Below, in pieces: positions 45,657-55,800 of a stretch of 64,000 bases of DNA. The first letter of the stretch is position 1, and each line of letters begins with the position of its first letter. This stretch comes from Pseudoalteromonas carrageenovora IAM 12662 (lineage in GTDB: Bacteria; Pseudomonadota; Gammaproteobacteria; Enterobacterales; Alteromonadaceae). Made by a program: the position numbers and the translations under genes. The notes beneath the pieces were generated by a model. It was not told where the DNA came from. It ran no database searches and saw only the letters and a program-made list of their open reading frames with translations. The DNA lies in assembly GCF_900239935.1 (NCBI RefSeq), contig NZ_LT965928.1:2090976-2154975 (forward strand), written 5' to 3'.

Positions 45657-45682
45657 TTAAAGGCAGCGAATGCTGCCTTTAA
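45657..45682 (-). terminator. Strong intrinsic terminator after acpP
   Basis: Perfect 11-bp stem TTAAAGGCAGC (45657-45667) with GCTGCCTTTAA (45672-45682), loop GAAT, 11 bases after the acpP stop and followed on the minus strand by TTTTTA. It limits read-through from the highly expressed acpP into fabF. Confidence 0.75.
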
Positions 45683-45693
45683 CTTGCGATTAA

Positions 45694-45930
45694 TTACTCA
45701 GCGTGAGCTGTAACGTAATCGATAGCAGTTTGTACTGTAGTGATCTTCTCAGCTTCTTCATCTGGGATCTCAGTGTCAAACTCTTCTTCAAGAGCCATAA
45801 CTAGTTCAACAGTATCAAGAGAATCTGCACCTAGGTCATCTACGAAAGAAGATTCGTTTTTAACTTCTTCTTCTTTAACACCTAGTTGTTCAATGATAAT
45901 TTTCTTTACGCGTTCTTGGATATCGCTCAT
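45694..45930 (-). CDS. acpP: Acyl carrier protein AcpP
   Basis: The acidic 78-residue carrier of growing acyl chains. The phosphopantetheine serine is in [20 protein letters not shown] (about residue 37). The start is ATG 45930 ([17 protein letters not shown]), the family start, with AAGGAAAG just upstream. A longer frame beginning at 45957 adds nine residues (MAFLIKERR) that include the ribosome site itself and is not credible. Placed between fabG and fabF as usual. Confidence 0.97.
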   Translation of the reverse strand: MSDIQERVKKIIIEQLGVKEEEVKNESSFVDDLGADSLDTVELVMALEEEFDTEIPDEEAEKITTVQTAIDYVTAHAE

Positions 45931-45973
45931 TCTTCTTTCCTTTATTAAAAACGCCAATGCGTTATTTTCAGAT

Positions 45974-45994
45974 TGCGGCGTAGTTTACGCCGCA
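45974..45994. repeat. Perfect 9-bp hairpin in the acpP leader
   Basis: TGCGGCGTA (45974-45982) and TACGCCGCA (45986-45994) with a GTT loop, 44 bases upstream of the acpP start. No T tract. It may protect or regulate the acpP mRNA. Confidence 0.5.
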
Positions 45995-46013
45995 TAATTC
46001 TCTGATTCAATGA

Positions 46014-46041
46014 TTTGACCATAAATAATTGTCTGGTCAAA
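46014..46041. promoter_or_regulatory. Inverted repeat in the acpP upstream region
   Basis: TTTGACCA (46014-46021) and TGGTCAAA (46034-46041), 12 bases apart, perfect. GACCA/TGGTC half-sites recall FadR-type operators, but order and spacing differ, so the binder is unknown. Confidence 0.35.
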
Positions 46042-46180
46042 CCTCTGAGTGTCTATTTTGTCTTTTATCGCTTATTTTCACAGCGATTTCAAGTATGTTT
46101 AAAGCAAGATCACAAAAAATTCAATCTTTTTGAGGTAACTTACTTAACTTAATTTAGTGGCAATATAGGTACAATGGTTA

Positions 46181-46927
46181 TTAAACCATGTACATCGCGC
46201 CATTTACGTGCAAAGTTTCGCCTGATACGTACGCAGCTGCGTCAGATGCTAAATAACACACAGCAGCTGCAATCTCATCTGGCTGACCTAAACGACCCGC
46301 AGGTACATTAGCAAGCGTAGCTGCTTTTTGATCGTCAGTTAAATCATCTGTCATATCGGTTTGAATAAAGCCAGGCGCAACCACATTTACTGTAATTCCG
46401 CGTGATGCAACTTCACGTGCAAGTGACTTAGAAAAACCAATTACGCCAGCCTTTGCCGCAGCGTAATTAGCTTGCCCAGCATTACCCATAGTGCCCACAA
46501 CTGAGCCTATGTTAATGATACGGCCATTTTTCTTCTTCATCATTGGACGTAAAACTGCTTTTGACAAACGAAAGATAGAGCTTAAGTTAGTATCGATAAT
46601 ATCGTCCCACTCGTTCTCTTTCATACGCATTAATAAATTATCGCGAGTAATACCCGCGTTATTTACTAGTACATCAACATCACCAAAATCGGCCTTAATC
46701 GCGGCAAGTGTAGCCTCAATCGAAGCAGGTTCAGTTACGTTTAGCGCATAGCCTTTACCGTTATCAGCTAAATATTCACTAATTTTAGCTGCGCCTGATT
46801 CACTCGTCGCAGTACCCGCTACTTTTGCACCTTGCGCTACGAGTGTATTAGCTATTGCTTTACCAATACCACGGCTAGCACCTGTAATAAGGACAACTTT
46901 GCCCTCTAAAGAAAATAAATTAGTCAT
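46181..46927 (-). CDS. fabG: 3-oxoacyl-ACP reductase FabG
   Basis: NADPH-dependent reduction of 3-oxoacyl-ACP in fatty-acid elongation. 248 residues, SDR fold with cofactor motif ITGASRGIGKAIA (residues 14-26), NNAGITRDNLLMRM, catalytic Ser/Tyr/Lys in NIGSVVGTMGNAGQANYAAAKAG, and C-terminal YVSGETLHVNGAMYM. Eleven bases downstream of fabD. Identification is firm by sequence and position. Confidence 0.96.
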   Translation of the reverse strand: MTNLFSLEGKVVLITGASRGIGKAIANTLVAQGAKVAGTATSESGAAKISEYLADNGKGYALNVTEPASIEATLAAIKADFGDVDVLVNNAGITRDNLLMRMKENEWDDIIDTNLSSIFRLSKAVLRPMMKKKNGRIINIGSVVGTMGNAGQANYAAAKAGVIGFSKSLAREVASRGITVNVVAPGFIQTDMTDDLTDDQKAATLANVPAGRLGQPDEIAAAVCYLASDAAAYVSGETLHVNGAMYMV

Positions 46928-46938
46928 TATATATACTC

Positions 46939-47865
46939 TTATTTAGCAGCATCGATTGATGCGGCATCATTTACTGAGCCACAAACCATTGCCTTATCAA
47001 TTCGTTTTGCAAGACCAGTTAACACTTTACCTGGGCCAAATTCGTAGCTTTGCGTTATACCTTGTGCAACCAAAGCTTGTACTGTTTCAGTCCAGCGCAC
47101 TGGGCTATATAATTGACGTACTAATGCATCTTTAATTGCATCCGCTGTACTTTCTGCTTTTACATCAACATTATTAATTACATCACACTTAGGTGTATTA
47201 AATGTTAAAGCAGCGAGATCATTAGCCAGTTTTTCTGCTGCTGGTTTCATTAGCTCACAATGCGACGGTACACTTACGCTCAGTGGTAATGCACGTTTTG
47301 CACCCGCGTCTTTACATGCTTGCGATGCTCTATCTACAGCCGCTTTGTGCCCTGCAATAACAACTTGACCTGGTGAGTTATAATTTACCGGAGAAACAAC
47401 TTCGCCCTGCGCTGATTGGTCACATGCAGCTTTAATTTCGTCATCGCCCAAACCTATAATAGCGGCCATAGAGCCTACGCCCGCAGGTACTGCTTCTTGC
47501 ATGTACAAACCACGGTTTTCAACAAGCTTTACCGCTTCGCTCAAGCTTACAACGTCGCTACATACTAAAGCTGAATATTCACCCAAGCTGTGCCCTGCCA
47601 TTACAATTTCTGCATGTGGATTTTCTGCTAACCAATGACGGTAAATAGCCACACTTGCAGTTAATAATGCAGGTTGAGTACGGTGAGTTTGGTTAAGGCT
47701 TTCTTCTGGGCCATTAAGCACAAGTGCAGCAAGGTCATAACCTAATGCGTTCGACGCCTCTGCAAATGTTGCTTTTACAATATCTGAGCTTTCTAACAGC
47801 TCGCTCAACATGCCAACGCTTTGAGAGCCTTGACCTGGAAATAGAAGTGCAATTTTTTGTGCCAT
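46939..47865 (-). CDS. fabD: Malonyl-CoA:ACP transacylase FabD
   Basis: Loads malonate from CoA to ACP. 308 residues with LFPGQGSQSVGM at the N terminus, active-site Ser in MAGHSLGEYSAL (about residue 92), and the His in SVPSHCELM (about 201). It lies 57 bases downstream of plsX. In enterobacteria fabH sits between plsX and fabD; here there is no room for it. Confidence 0.95.
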   Translation of the reverse strand: MAQKIALLFPGQGSQSVGMLSELLESSDIVKATFAEASNALGYDLAALVLNGPEESLNQTHRTQPALLTASVAIYRHWLAENPHAEIVMAGHSLGEYSALVCSDVVSLSEAVKLVENRGLYMQEAVPAGVGSMAAIIGLGDDEIKAACDQSAQGEVVSPVNYNSPGQVVIAGHKAAVDRASQACKDAGAKRALPLSVSVPSHCELMKPAAEKLANDLAALTFNTPKCDVINNVDVKAESTADAIKDALVRQLYSPVRWTETVQALVAQGITQSYEFGPGKVLTGLAKRIDKAMVCGSVNDAASIDAAK

Positions 47866-47922
47866 ACTTTGCTCTTTTTAATTAAACAAAAAATAATATG
47901 TAATTAATACGGCACCTGAAAT

Positions 47923-48960
47923 TTAATTGGCCGCCGTATCATTAGAATGTGTTTTTTCGAAAATTGCGGCTATTTTATCTGGAAGTTGGCGTTCAACTTC
48001 TTTTACCGCTTCGTCGATTGCTGCTTGAAATGCTTTAGCTGATGCATTTCCATGGCTTTTAACCACAATACCGCGCAATCCTACCAGAGAAGCACCGTTA
48101 TACTGGTCGGGGTTCACCCTATTATAGAGTTTTTTTATAACGGGCTTAAGAATAAAGGCCATGCATTTGTAAACTAAGTGCTTTTCAAGGGCTTTTGTAA
48201 ACTTATTCATTATAAGTTTAGCAATACCTTCACAGGTTTTTAATGCGACGTTGCCAACAAACCCTTCACATACTATTACATCAGCCTTGCCTGAAAAAAT
48301 ATCACTGCCTTCACTATAGCCAGTGTAATTTATATAAGGGCTTTGCTGCATAAGTTGCGCGGCTTGTTTAATACCTTCATGGCCTTTTATGTCTTCTGCA
48401 CCAATGTTTAGTAAACTTACTTTGGGATTTTCGCAGCCAATAGCTTGCCCAGCAACCACTGAGCCCATAATGCCAAACTGATATAATACTTCAGCATCGC
48501 AGTGTACATTTGCGCCTAAATCGAGTAAATAAACAGGGTTTTCACGTTCGGTAGGCACCGCAGATATTAATGCAGGACGCTTAACGCCTGGCAGCATTTT
48601 TAGTACGTAATGTGCCATAAAAAATAATGCACCGGTATTACCCGAGCTAACACACGCTTGAGCCTCACCTGATTTAACTAAATCAAGGGCAACACGCATA
48701 GAAGAGTCTTTTTTTGAACGCACGGCAATTGCTGGTTCGCAGGCATTAGTAACTATTTCACTACAATGGCGAATAATAAGTCTTGGATGAGATAAAGAAT
48801 CGAGGGATTCGAGTTCATTTTGTATTACTTGCTCGTTACCACACAATATAAGCGTTAAATTGGCATGAGCATTTACTGCGCAAACGGCAGCGGGGATAGA
48901 TGAACGGGGGCCATAATCGCCCCCCATCATATCTAACGCTATGGTTAGATTAGTCAGCAT
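47923..48960 (-). CDS. plsX: Phosphate acyltransferase PlsX
   Basis: Makes acyl-phosphate from acyl-ACP for phospholipid synthesis at the membrane surface. 345 residues with [18 protein letters not shown] at the start, [46 protein letters not shown] and [15 protein letters not shown]. It begins 12 bases after the rpmF stop, the standard rpmF-plsX coupling. Confidence 0.95.
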   Translation of the reverse strand: MLTNLTIALDMMGGDYGPRSSIPAAVCAVNAHANLTLILCGNEQVIQNELESLDSLSHPRLIIRHCSEIVTNACEPAIAVRSKKDSSMRVALDLVKSGEAQACVSSGNTGALFFMAHYVLKMLPGVKRPALISAVPTERENPVYLLDLGANVHCDAEVLYQFGIMGSVVAGQAIGCENPKVSLLNIGAEDIKGHEGIKQAAQLMQQSPYINYTGYSEGSDIFSGKADVIVCEGFVGNVALKTCEGIAKLIMNKFTKALEKHLVYKCMAFILKPVIKKLYNRVNPDQYNGASLVGLRGIVVKSHGNASAKAFQAAIDEAVKEVERQLPDKIAAIFEKTHSNDTAAN

Positions 48961-48972
48961 AAAAGCAATCTC

Positions 48973-49143
48973 TTAGTTAGAAATTACTTGAACGCCTTTG
49001 TAGTAACCATCTGCAGTCACATGGTGACGACGATGAGTCTCACCAGATGTTTGGTCTACAGTTAAAGTTGGACCACTGATCGCATCGTGTGAACGGCGCA
49101 TGCCGCGTCTTGCACGAGACTTTTTGCTTTTTTGTACAGCCAT
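48973..49143 (-). CDS. rpmF: 50S ribosomal protein L32
   Basis: A 56-residue protein read directly from the sequence: start [20 protein letters not shown], then [20 protein letters not shown], and end [10 protein letters not shown]. This is L32 of the large ribosomal subunit, a basic protein near the peptidyl-transferase region. ATG at 49141-49143 has GGAGAA upstream (rev. comp. of the bases after CATAGTCTTCTCC). It lies 9 bases after yceD and 12 before plsX. Confidence 0.95.
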   Translation of the reverse strand: MAVQKSKKSRARRGMRRSHDAISGPTLTVDQTSGETHRRHHVTADGYYKGVQVISN

Positions 49144-49152
49144 AGTCTTCTC

Positions 49153-49677
49153 CTAAGAATCTTTCTTAAGTTGTTTCAAAATATCAAATGGATTAGGTTT
49201 ATCATCTTCCGCCTTTAACACACCAAAGCTGGCAGGCTTTGCTGAATAACTGCATGAAGCTTCGTTGTGAGTGGCAACTAATGGAATTGCTAAAATCAGT
49301 TCGTCTTCAATTAAATCAAAAACGTTAATTTCACCATTTTCATCAAGCGCTACTTCATCGTAGTCTTCTGGAAAAATATCTAAATCTGTATCTTCACCTA
49401 CTGGCGAACAAACAAAATCTTGAACCAAATCCAACCCTAAATCACCATTACAACGTTGACAAGTGACAGTTACGTGTGTGGACAAATTGCCGCGAATCAC
49501 AACTAAACCTTGGTCGTCGTTTTTGCAATGAATTTTTACCGCTATTTCACCTACTTCTTCCTGCACAACTTTCTCTAAACGAGTAAGTTTTTCAAGCGGT
49601 ACAATTCCGTCATACGATAAACGGTGCTGCGCTGCTTTGCCTGGATGAAGAGTGATGGGAATTTTCACCTTTTGCAT
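49153..49677 (-). CDS. yceD: DUF177 protein YceD
   Basis: 174 residues of the DUF177/YceD family, encoded upstream of rpmF in most bacteria and linked to 23S rRNA or large-subunit assembly. It shows a conserved zinc-type pair CQRCNGDL, LVQDFVCSP and the acidic stretch DEVALDENGEINVFDLIEDELILAIPL, which is the family core, and a later Cys in EASCSY. Divergent from maf with a 131-base spacer that should hold both promoters. Molecular function not established from sequence. Confidence 0.9.
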   Translation of the reverse strand: MQKVKIPITLHPGKAAQHRLSYDGIVPLEKLTRLEKVVQEEVGEIAVKIHCKNDDQGLVVIRGNLSTHVTVTCQRCNGDLGLDLVQDFVCSPVGEDTDLDIFPEDYDEVALDENGEINVFDLIEDELILAIPLVATHNEASCSYSAKPASFGVLKAEDDKPNPFDILKQLKKDS

Positions 49678-49808
49678 AGGGGCTGCATCATATAGATAGT
49701 TAGTTGGTTAGTCAAAGTAAAAAACCATTTTCAGGTAGTTTTTCACGTGTTTTACTTACGGATCTGATTTATCCTAACTCAAACTGATTTTCATTAGGAA
49801 AATAATCC

Positions 49809-50414
49809 ATGAAGTACCCACTTATATTAGCGTCAAGCTCGCCTTTTAGGCAGTCTTTATTACAAAAATTTAATCTGCCATTTGAATCATTTTCGCCAGA
49901 GATTGACGAGTCACCACAAGCAAACGAAACACCTGAGCAGCTAGTAAAACGCTTGAGTGAGTTGAAAGCGCGTGCTGCAACACAACACTTTAGCACAGGC
50001 CTTGCTATCGGCTCTGATCAGGTTGCTGTATTTAACAATCAAATTTTAGGTAAACCACATAATAAACAAAATGCTATTAAGCAGTTATCTTTATTTAGTG
50101 CCAATACTGTAACATTTTTAACTGGCCTTTGTGTTTACGATATTACCAGTAATAAAACAAAAACCTTAATAGAACCATTCGAAGTTGTTTTTAAAGCACT
50201 TACCCGTGAACAAATTGAAGCATACTGCGATGCTGAGCAACCATATAACTGTGCGGGGAGTTTTAAAAGTGAAGGGTTAGGTATTTGTTTATTTGAAAAA
50301 TTAAACGGGGACGATCCTAATAGCCTAATAGGCTTACCGCTAATTAAACTCAGCCAATTATTAGCTGAGTTTGGTATTGATGTATTAGCGGCTCAAACAC
50401 CTCAAGCAAGTTAA
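49809..50414 (+). CDS. Maf-family nucleoside triphosphate pyrophosphatase (YceF-like)
   Basis: Maf proteins hydrolyse modified or non-canonical nucleoside triphosphates to monophosphates; the YceF branch prefers 7-methyl-GTP. 201 residues: LILASSSPFRQSLLQKFNL at the start, DESPQANETPEQLVKRLSELKA, IGSDQVAVFNNQILGKP and YNCAGSFKSEGLGICLFEKLNGDD. The location next to yceD-rpmF matches yceF in E. coli. Ends only four bases before the convergent HAD gene. Confidence 0.9.
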   Translation: MKYPLILASSSPFRQSLLQKFNLPFESFSPEIDESPQANETPEQLVKRLSELKARAATQHFSTGLAIGSDQVAVFNNQILGKPHNKQNAIKQLSLFSANTVTFLTGLCVYDITSNKTKTLIEPFEVVFKALTREQIEAYCDAEQPYNCAGSFKSEGLGICLFEKLNGDDPNSLIGLPLIKLSQLLAEFGIDVLAAQTPQAS

Positions 50415-50418
50415 ATTA

Positions 50419-51081
50419 CTAACCGAGTAATACTTGTTGCAACTGCTGGTAATTATCAACAGTTGCAACAGGTGTTAATTCACTTAACTGCTGGGCATTA
50501 TGTACACCCATAGTAACCCCTATACGGTCCATATTTGCGGCTTTGCCCATTGCCATATCAATTTTTGTATCACCTATCATTACAGCATCATCGGCGCTTA
50601 CGCCAATTTCTTGCAATAACTGATAAAGCATATCTGGCGATGGCTTAGACAGTGCGTCATCACTTGTACGCGTTGCACTAAAAAATTGCCTAAGCTGGCT
50701 TTGATCAAGTAAGCGCTCTAGTCCATCACGCCCTTTACCTGTAGCAACAGCTAACATTATACCTTGCTCTTGTAAGACGCTAAGTACACTTGCAACATCA
50801 TCAAAAACGGGGGTTGGCGTCATATCAACACTGTATTGATGTTTATAACCTGCAATTAAAGCCTTTTGATGTTTTACCTGCTCAGGAAATAAAACGTCAA
50901 TAGCACGCTCAAGTGACAAACCAATTATATTCTTAATTGCATCATCACTTGGCGGCGTTAAATTAAGCGACAAAGCACTTTGTCGAATACAGTTAACTAT
51001 TTTGCCGACTGAATCCATTACAGTGCCATCCCAATCAAAAATAACCAGCTTATACTTTTTAATTGGCGCTGCTTTTATCAC
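50419..51081 (-). CDS. HAD-superfamily phosphatase, phosphoglycolate-phosphatase-like
   Basis: 220 residues of the HAD fold with nucleophile motif VIFDWDGTVMDS (about residues 13-24), cap domain, VATGKGRDGLERLL (motif II Thr) and MIGDTKIDMAMGKAANM (motif IV). It belongs to the Gph/YjjG-like group acting on small phosphate esters; exact substrate unknown. Overlaps the rluC stop by four bases, so it is translated from the rluC transcript. Confidence 0.85.
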   Translation of the reverse strand: MIKAAPIKKYKLVIFDWDGTVMDSVGKIVNCIRQSALSLNLTPPSDDAIKNIIGLSLERAIDVLFPEQVKHQKALIAGYKHQYSVDMTPTPVFDDVASVLSVLQEQGIMLAVATGKGRDGLERLLDQSQLRQFFSATRTSDDALSKPSPDMLYQLLQEIGVSADDAVMIGDTKIDMAMGKAANMDRIGVTMGVHNAQQLSELTPVATVDNYQQLQQVLLG

Positions 51082-52037
51082 TGTTTTGCATCTCGTAATT
51101 TTAATAACGTATTTTTAAGTGTTTTATCCAGTGGGGCTTCTATACGCATGGTAGTTTCGTTTTTAGGGTGGTAAAAACTTAAATCGTGTGCGTGTAAAAA
51201 TAAACGATTTAAGCCAACTTTACGCATAGATTCGTCAAACCCTTGGTCGCCATACTTATCATCACACGCTATAGGGTGACCTTTACATTGAGTATGCACA
51301 CGAATTTGATGCGTTCTACCTGTAACTGGCGATGCCTGTACAAGTGAGCAATCGTTAAAACGCTCAAGCACTTTAAAGCGAGTATGCGAAGGTTTACCCT
51401 CAACATTATTTACTCGCACTACTCGCTCGCCCGATTTAAGCGTATTTTTACGCAAACCCTCTGTCACGTTTTTCGTTTTAGAATCCCACTGACCTTCTAC
51501 AAGCGCCCAGTAGTTTTTTTCCATTGTTTTTTCGCGTAGCTGCTCATGTAATGCAGTTAATACAGAACGGCGTTTAGCAATTAGTAAACAACCTGATGTA
51601 TCACGGTCTAGCCTGTGTACAAGCTCTAGACTACGCTCATCAGGGCGAAGTGCGCGTAACGCTTCTATTAAGCCATAACTTAAACCACTGCCACCATGCA
51701 CAGCCATGCCCGAAGGTTTGTTGATCACAATAAGGTATTTATCTTCAAATAAAATATCGTCCTCAAGGCGAGTAACTTTATCTAGTTTTGATGGTACAAA
51801 CTCTTCTCGCTCAGACACTCTAATAGGTGGTATACGCACTACATCGTCTAGTTGTAACTTATAAACAGGTTTAATACGTTTTTTGTTTACACGTACCTCA
51901 CCTTTACGAAGAATTTTATAAACTGCGCTTTTAGGCACCCCTTTTAAATGGGTAATAAGAAAGTTATCAATTCGTTGACCTAAATGGTCTTCGTTGATTG
52001 TGACAAAAGATACTTGTAAGCCGGTTTTTTCTGACAT
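51078..52037 (-). CDS. rluC: 23S rRNA pseudouridine synthase RluC
   Basis: Makes pseudouridines 955, 2504 and 2580 in 23S rRNA. 319 residues: N-terminal S4 RNA-binding domain (RIDNFLITHLKGVPKSAVYKIL), catalytic Asp in HRLDRDTSGCLLIAK (about residue 144), GRTHQIRVH and the C-terminal NRLFLHAHDL. Divergent from rne, the conserved arrangement in gammaproteobacteria, with the HAD gene downstream. Confidence 0.94.
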   Translation of the reverse strand: MSEKTGLQVSFVTINEDHLGQRIDNFLITHLKGVPKSAVYKILRKGEVRVNKKRIKPVYKLQLDDVVRIPPIRVSEREEFVPSKLDKVTRLEDDILFEDKYLIVINKPSGMAVHGGSGLSYGLIEALRALRPDERSLELVHRLDRDTSGCLLIAKRRSVLTALHEQLREKTMEKNYWALVEGQWDSKTKNVTEGLRKNTLKSGERVVRVNNVEGKPSHTRFKVLERFNDCSLVQASPVTGRTHQIRVHTQCKGHPIACDDKYGDQGFDESMRKVGLNRLFLHAHDLSFYHPKNETTMRIEAPLDKTLKNTLLKLRDAKQ

Positions 52038-52811
52038 TGCCTAATCACTGATTTAAGTAAAATAATTTAGTTGCTAACACGGTAATAATAGTGGGATAAT
52101 CAGCAGCGCAAATATTTAGTATTTGCAAATAACAACGGTGCTTTTTAACACATTAAAAGATTCGTGATGCACATTCTGGGTAGCCGATCATACAGATCCG
52201 AGTTAAGTTTTCCAAAGCTTTTATGCCTCCTCAGTTAACACGTGCGATCAATTAACAGCAATGCGCGTAATATATTGCTGCTTAAGCTTGAACATGAAGT
52301 AACTTTTAACGTACTAGAAAAAGCAATGAACAGATAATTTGTCTGATAGTGACGGCGTAAAAACGCGTCGTTCAGCACTGGCTCAATTATTGTAGTACCG
52401 TACAGCAGCTTATTTAGAACTAAAAAAATCTAATAAATAAGCGTTCATTAACATTGGCAGCGACTCTTGCTCGTAAACTGGCTATTAGCTAAGCATCAAA
52501 TATGTTTAGCTCACCAAACTTATGAGCCCTACGCGCCTAATATGAATGACATTTAGTAAGATTGATATGACAGGCCGACTTCTGGGTAAAACGTGTAACG
52601 TAGCTGAAAAGCCGACAGTTTTAGCACCATAAAGAATTTAATAGTGTGATTACACGCTATTGTTTGCCAGCATTTAAAAATACTGCATACGAAATACAGA
52701 GCAGTTCCGTTAAAGACCCAGTCGTGAGGCTGTATATTCTAAAAATAGGAACAACTGAACAGGCGATAAAACATCGTCATGTCAGCGACAAAAATTAAGT
52801 AGAGTAACAAT
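52038..52811 (+). promoter_or_regulatory. Long rne upstream region and structured 5' leader
   Basis: 774 bases between divergent rluC and rne without a gene. In E. coli the rne leader is about 360 bases and lets RNase E cut its own mRNA; the same control is likely here. Visible hairpins are GACG(G)CG/CGCGTC near 52351-52369 and AATAGTGTG/CACGCTATT (52640-52661, ATTA loop, one G-U pair). The true transcript start was not located. Confidence 0.6.
52640..52661 (+). promoter_or_regulatory. 9-bp hairpin in the rne leader
   Basis: AATAGTGTG pairs with CACGCTATT around an ATTA loop, 150 bases before the rne ATG. It is a candidate counterpart of the rne leader hairpin that RNase E recognises. Confidence 0.5.
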
Positions 52812-55800
52812 ATGAAACGTATGCTAATCAATGCAACGCAGCAAGAAGAAATGCGCGTAGCACTGGTTGATGGCCAACGCCTTTATGATTTAGATATCGA
52901 AAGCCCAGGTCACGAACAGAAAAAAGCCAATATTTACAAAGGCAAAATCACTCGCATTGAACCATCTCTTGAAGCGGCATTTGTTGACTACGGTGCTGAC
53001 CGCCATGGTTTCCTCCCTTTAAAAGAAATTGCCCGTACATACTTCCCACAAGGTTATACTTTCCATGGTCGTCCGAACATTCGTGACGTGATCAAAGAAG
53101 GTCAAGAAGTAATAGTACAAGTTGATAAAGAAGAACGCGGCCAAAAAGGCGCAGCGCTAACTACTTTTATCAGTGTTGCAGGTAGCTATTTAGTCCTTAT
53201 GCCAAATAACCCTCGTGCTGGCGGTATTTCTCGTCGTATTGAAGGTGATGAGCGTACTGAACTAAAAGAAGCACTTAGCCGCCTAGAACTTCCTAAAGGT
53301 ATGGGCTTAATAGTTCGTACAGCGGGTGTTGGCAAATCATTTGAAGAACTTAACTACGATTTAAAAGCATTATTAGTGCATTGGGATGCAATTAAACAAG
53401 CAGCCGATAGTGCTAAAGCGCCGTTTTTAATTCACCAAGAAAGTAATGTAATTTTCCGTGCAATACGTGATTATTTACGTCGTGATATTGGCGAAATATT
53501 AATTGATAAACCACGTGTTTTTGAAGAAGCTAAAGCGCACATTGAGCGTTTTCGCCCTGACTTTATGAGCCGTGTTAAGCTTTATCAAGGTGACACGCCG
53601 TTATTTACGCATTACCAAATTGAAAGCCAAATTGAGTCTGCGTTCCAACGAGAAGTTCGTCTACCGTCTGGTGGTTCAATTGTAATTGACCCAACTGAAG
53701 CACTTACTTCAATCGATATCAACTCGTCTAAAGCAACAAAAGGCGGCGATATTGAAGAAACAGCACTAAATACCAACCTAGAAGCAGCAGACGAAATTGC
53801 ACGCCAATTACGCTTACGTGATTTAGGTGGCTTAATCGTTATCGACTTCATTGATATGACACCTCCACGTCATCAACGCGAAGTTGAAAACCGATTAAAA
53901 GATGCTGCTCGACCAGATCGTGCTCGCGTACAAATAGGCAAAATCTCTCGCTTTGGTTTACTAGAAATGTCGCGCCAGCGTTTGCGTCCTTCATTAGGTG
54001 AAGCAAGCCAGGGCCCGTGTCCACGTTGTAGCGGCCAAGGTACTATTCGTTCTAACGAATCAATTGCACTTTCTATTCTTCGCTTAATTGAAGAAGAAGC
54101 AATTAAAGACAACACAGCACAAGTAAATGCACAAGTGCCTGTTGCTGTTGCTGCTTATTTGTTAAATGAGCAACGTCGAAGCGTTCACCGTATTGAAAAG
54201 CACCACAAATGTGATGTTGTGATTATTCCTAATCAACACATGGAAACACCACACTACGAAGTAATGCGTTTACGTAAAGACGAAACACTTGAAACAGTAA
54301 GTTACGAGCAAGTTGTTGCACCAGAGCCTGAAGCATTCGAAATGTCTAAGTCTCCTTCTGCACCAGTACGTGAAGAGCCTATGTTAAAAGGCGTTGTAAT
54401 GCCTTCAACTCCGGCTCCACAAGCTGCGCCTGCAAAGGCAGTAGCACCTGCTGCGCCAGTACAAACTAAAACTGAAGGTGGCTTATTGGCTGCTATCGGT
54501 AATTGGTTTAAGTCTTTATTTGCAAGTGAATCTGAAGAAGAGAAAAAAGCAGCAGTTGAAAAACAGCAGCAAGAAACTCGCAATAATAACAACCGTCGTG
54601 GTAACGATAATCGCCGCCGTAATAACAATCAGCGTCGTCGTAATAACCCACGTTCAAAACCTCGCAACGAGCGCCAAAGTGCTGAAGAAGAAGTTAAAAC
54701 AGACTCAACAGCAACTAATGAGACTCCAGAAAGAAACGAAAATCGCAACAAGCGACGTCGTAACCCTAACTCTCGTAAGCGCCCTGAGCATAAAAACGCA
54801 GATCAAGCAAAAGCAGATACAACTGCAAAAGCTGATACTGATTCTAAGCCTGTACAAGCTGCAGAACCTAAAGAGCAAAAGCCGAAAGTTCGTCGCCAAC
54901 GTCGTAACGTACGTAAAAAAGTACGTGTACAAGATGAAAGCGTAGAGCAAGCAACTACAACAACAGAGCAAACATCTGAGCAGTCTGTAGTAGCTGATAA
55001 GCCGCAAACTAAGGAGCAAACGCCAGTAGTTGAAAAACAAACTCAAGCGCCTGCTGAAACAGTTGAAGCTAAACCAGCTAAGGTTGAAGAGGCACCTGTT
55101 AAAGAAGAAAAAGTAGCAACTGTAGAATCTACTGATGAAGCTGTAAATGCTGATGATGAGCAAGGCCAAACACGTACACGTTCACGCCGTTCTCCTCGTC
55201 ACCTTCGTGCATCGGGTCAACGCCGTCGTCGTCCTGAAGGCGAAGCAGAAGTTAAATCTGATGATGCGCCTGCATTTGTACCCGTTGCTGATCAAGCGGC
55301 TGCTGAGTATGAAGCAGAACTAAAAGCTAAATCAGAAGAAACCCCTGTTGATGCTTCACAGCAAGTTGAACAAGCTATTGCAGCTGAAGACTTAGCAAAG
55401 GTTGAGGCAGTACAAGATGAACAACCAGCTCAAGCTGAAGAGCCAGAAGTAACTGAGCAACCAGCTAAAGCTGAAGAGCCTGTAGCAACTGAGCAACCAG
55501 CTAAAGTTGAAGAGCCTGTAGCAACTGAGCAACCAGCTAAAGTTGAAGAGCCTGTAGCGACTGAGCAACCAGCTAAAGTTGAAGAGCCTGTAGCAACTGA
55601 GCAACCAGCTAAAGTTGAAGAACCAGAAGTAACTGAGCAACCAGCTAAAGTTGAAGAGCCAGTAGTAACTGAGCAACCAGCTAAAGTTGAAGAGCCAGTA
55701 GCAACTGAGCAACCAGCTAAAGTTGAAGAGCCAGTAGCAACTGAGCAACCAACTAAAGTTGAAGAGCCTGTAGTATCTGAGAAACCAGCTAAAGTTGAAG

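Noticed and set aside
45931..45957. Nine-residue N-terminal extension of AcpP
   Set aside because: It covers the ribosome site and is absent from the family.
54478..54945. 155-codon plus-strand frame inside rne
   Set aside because: Out-of-frame reading of the Arg/Lys/Gln-rich scaffold; the rne frame is continuous through it.
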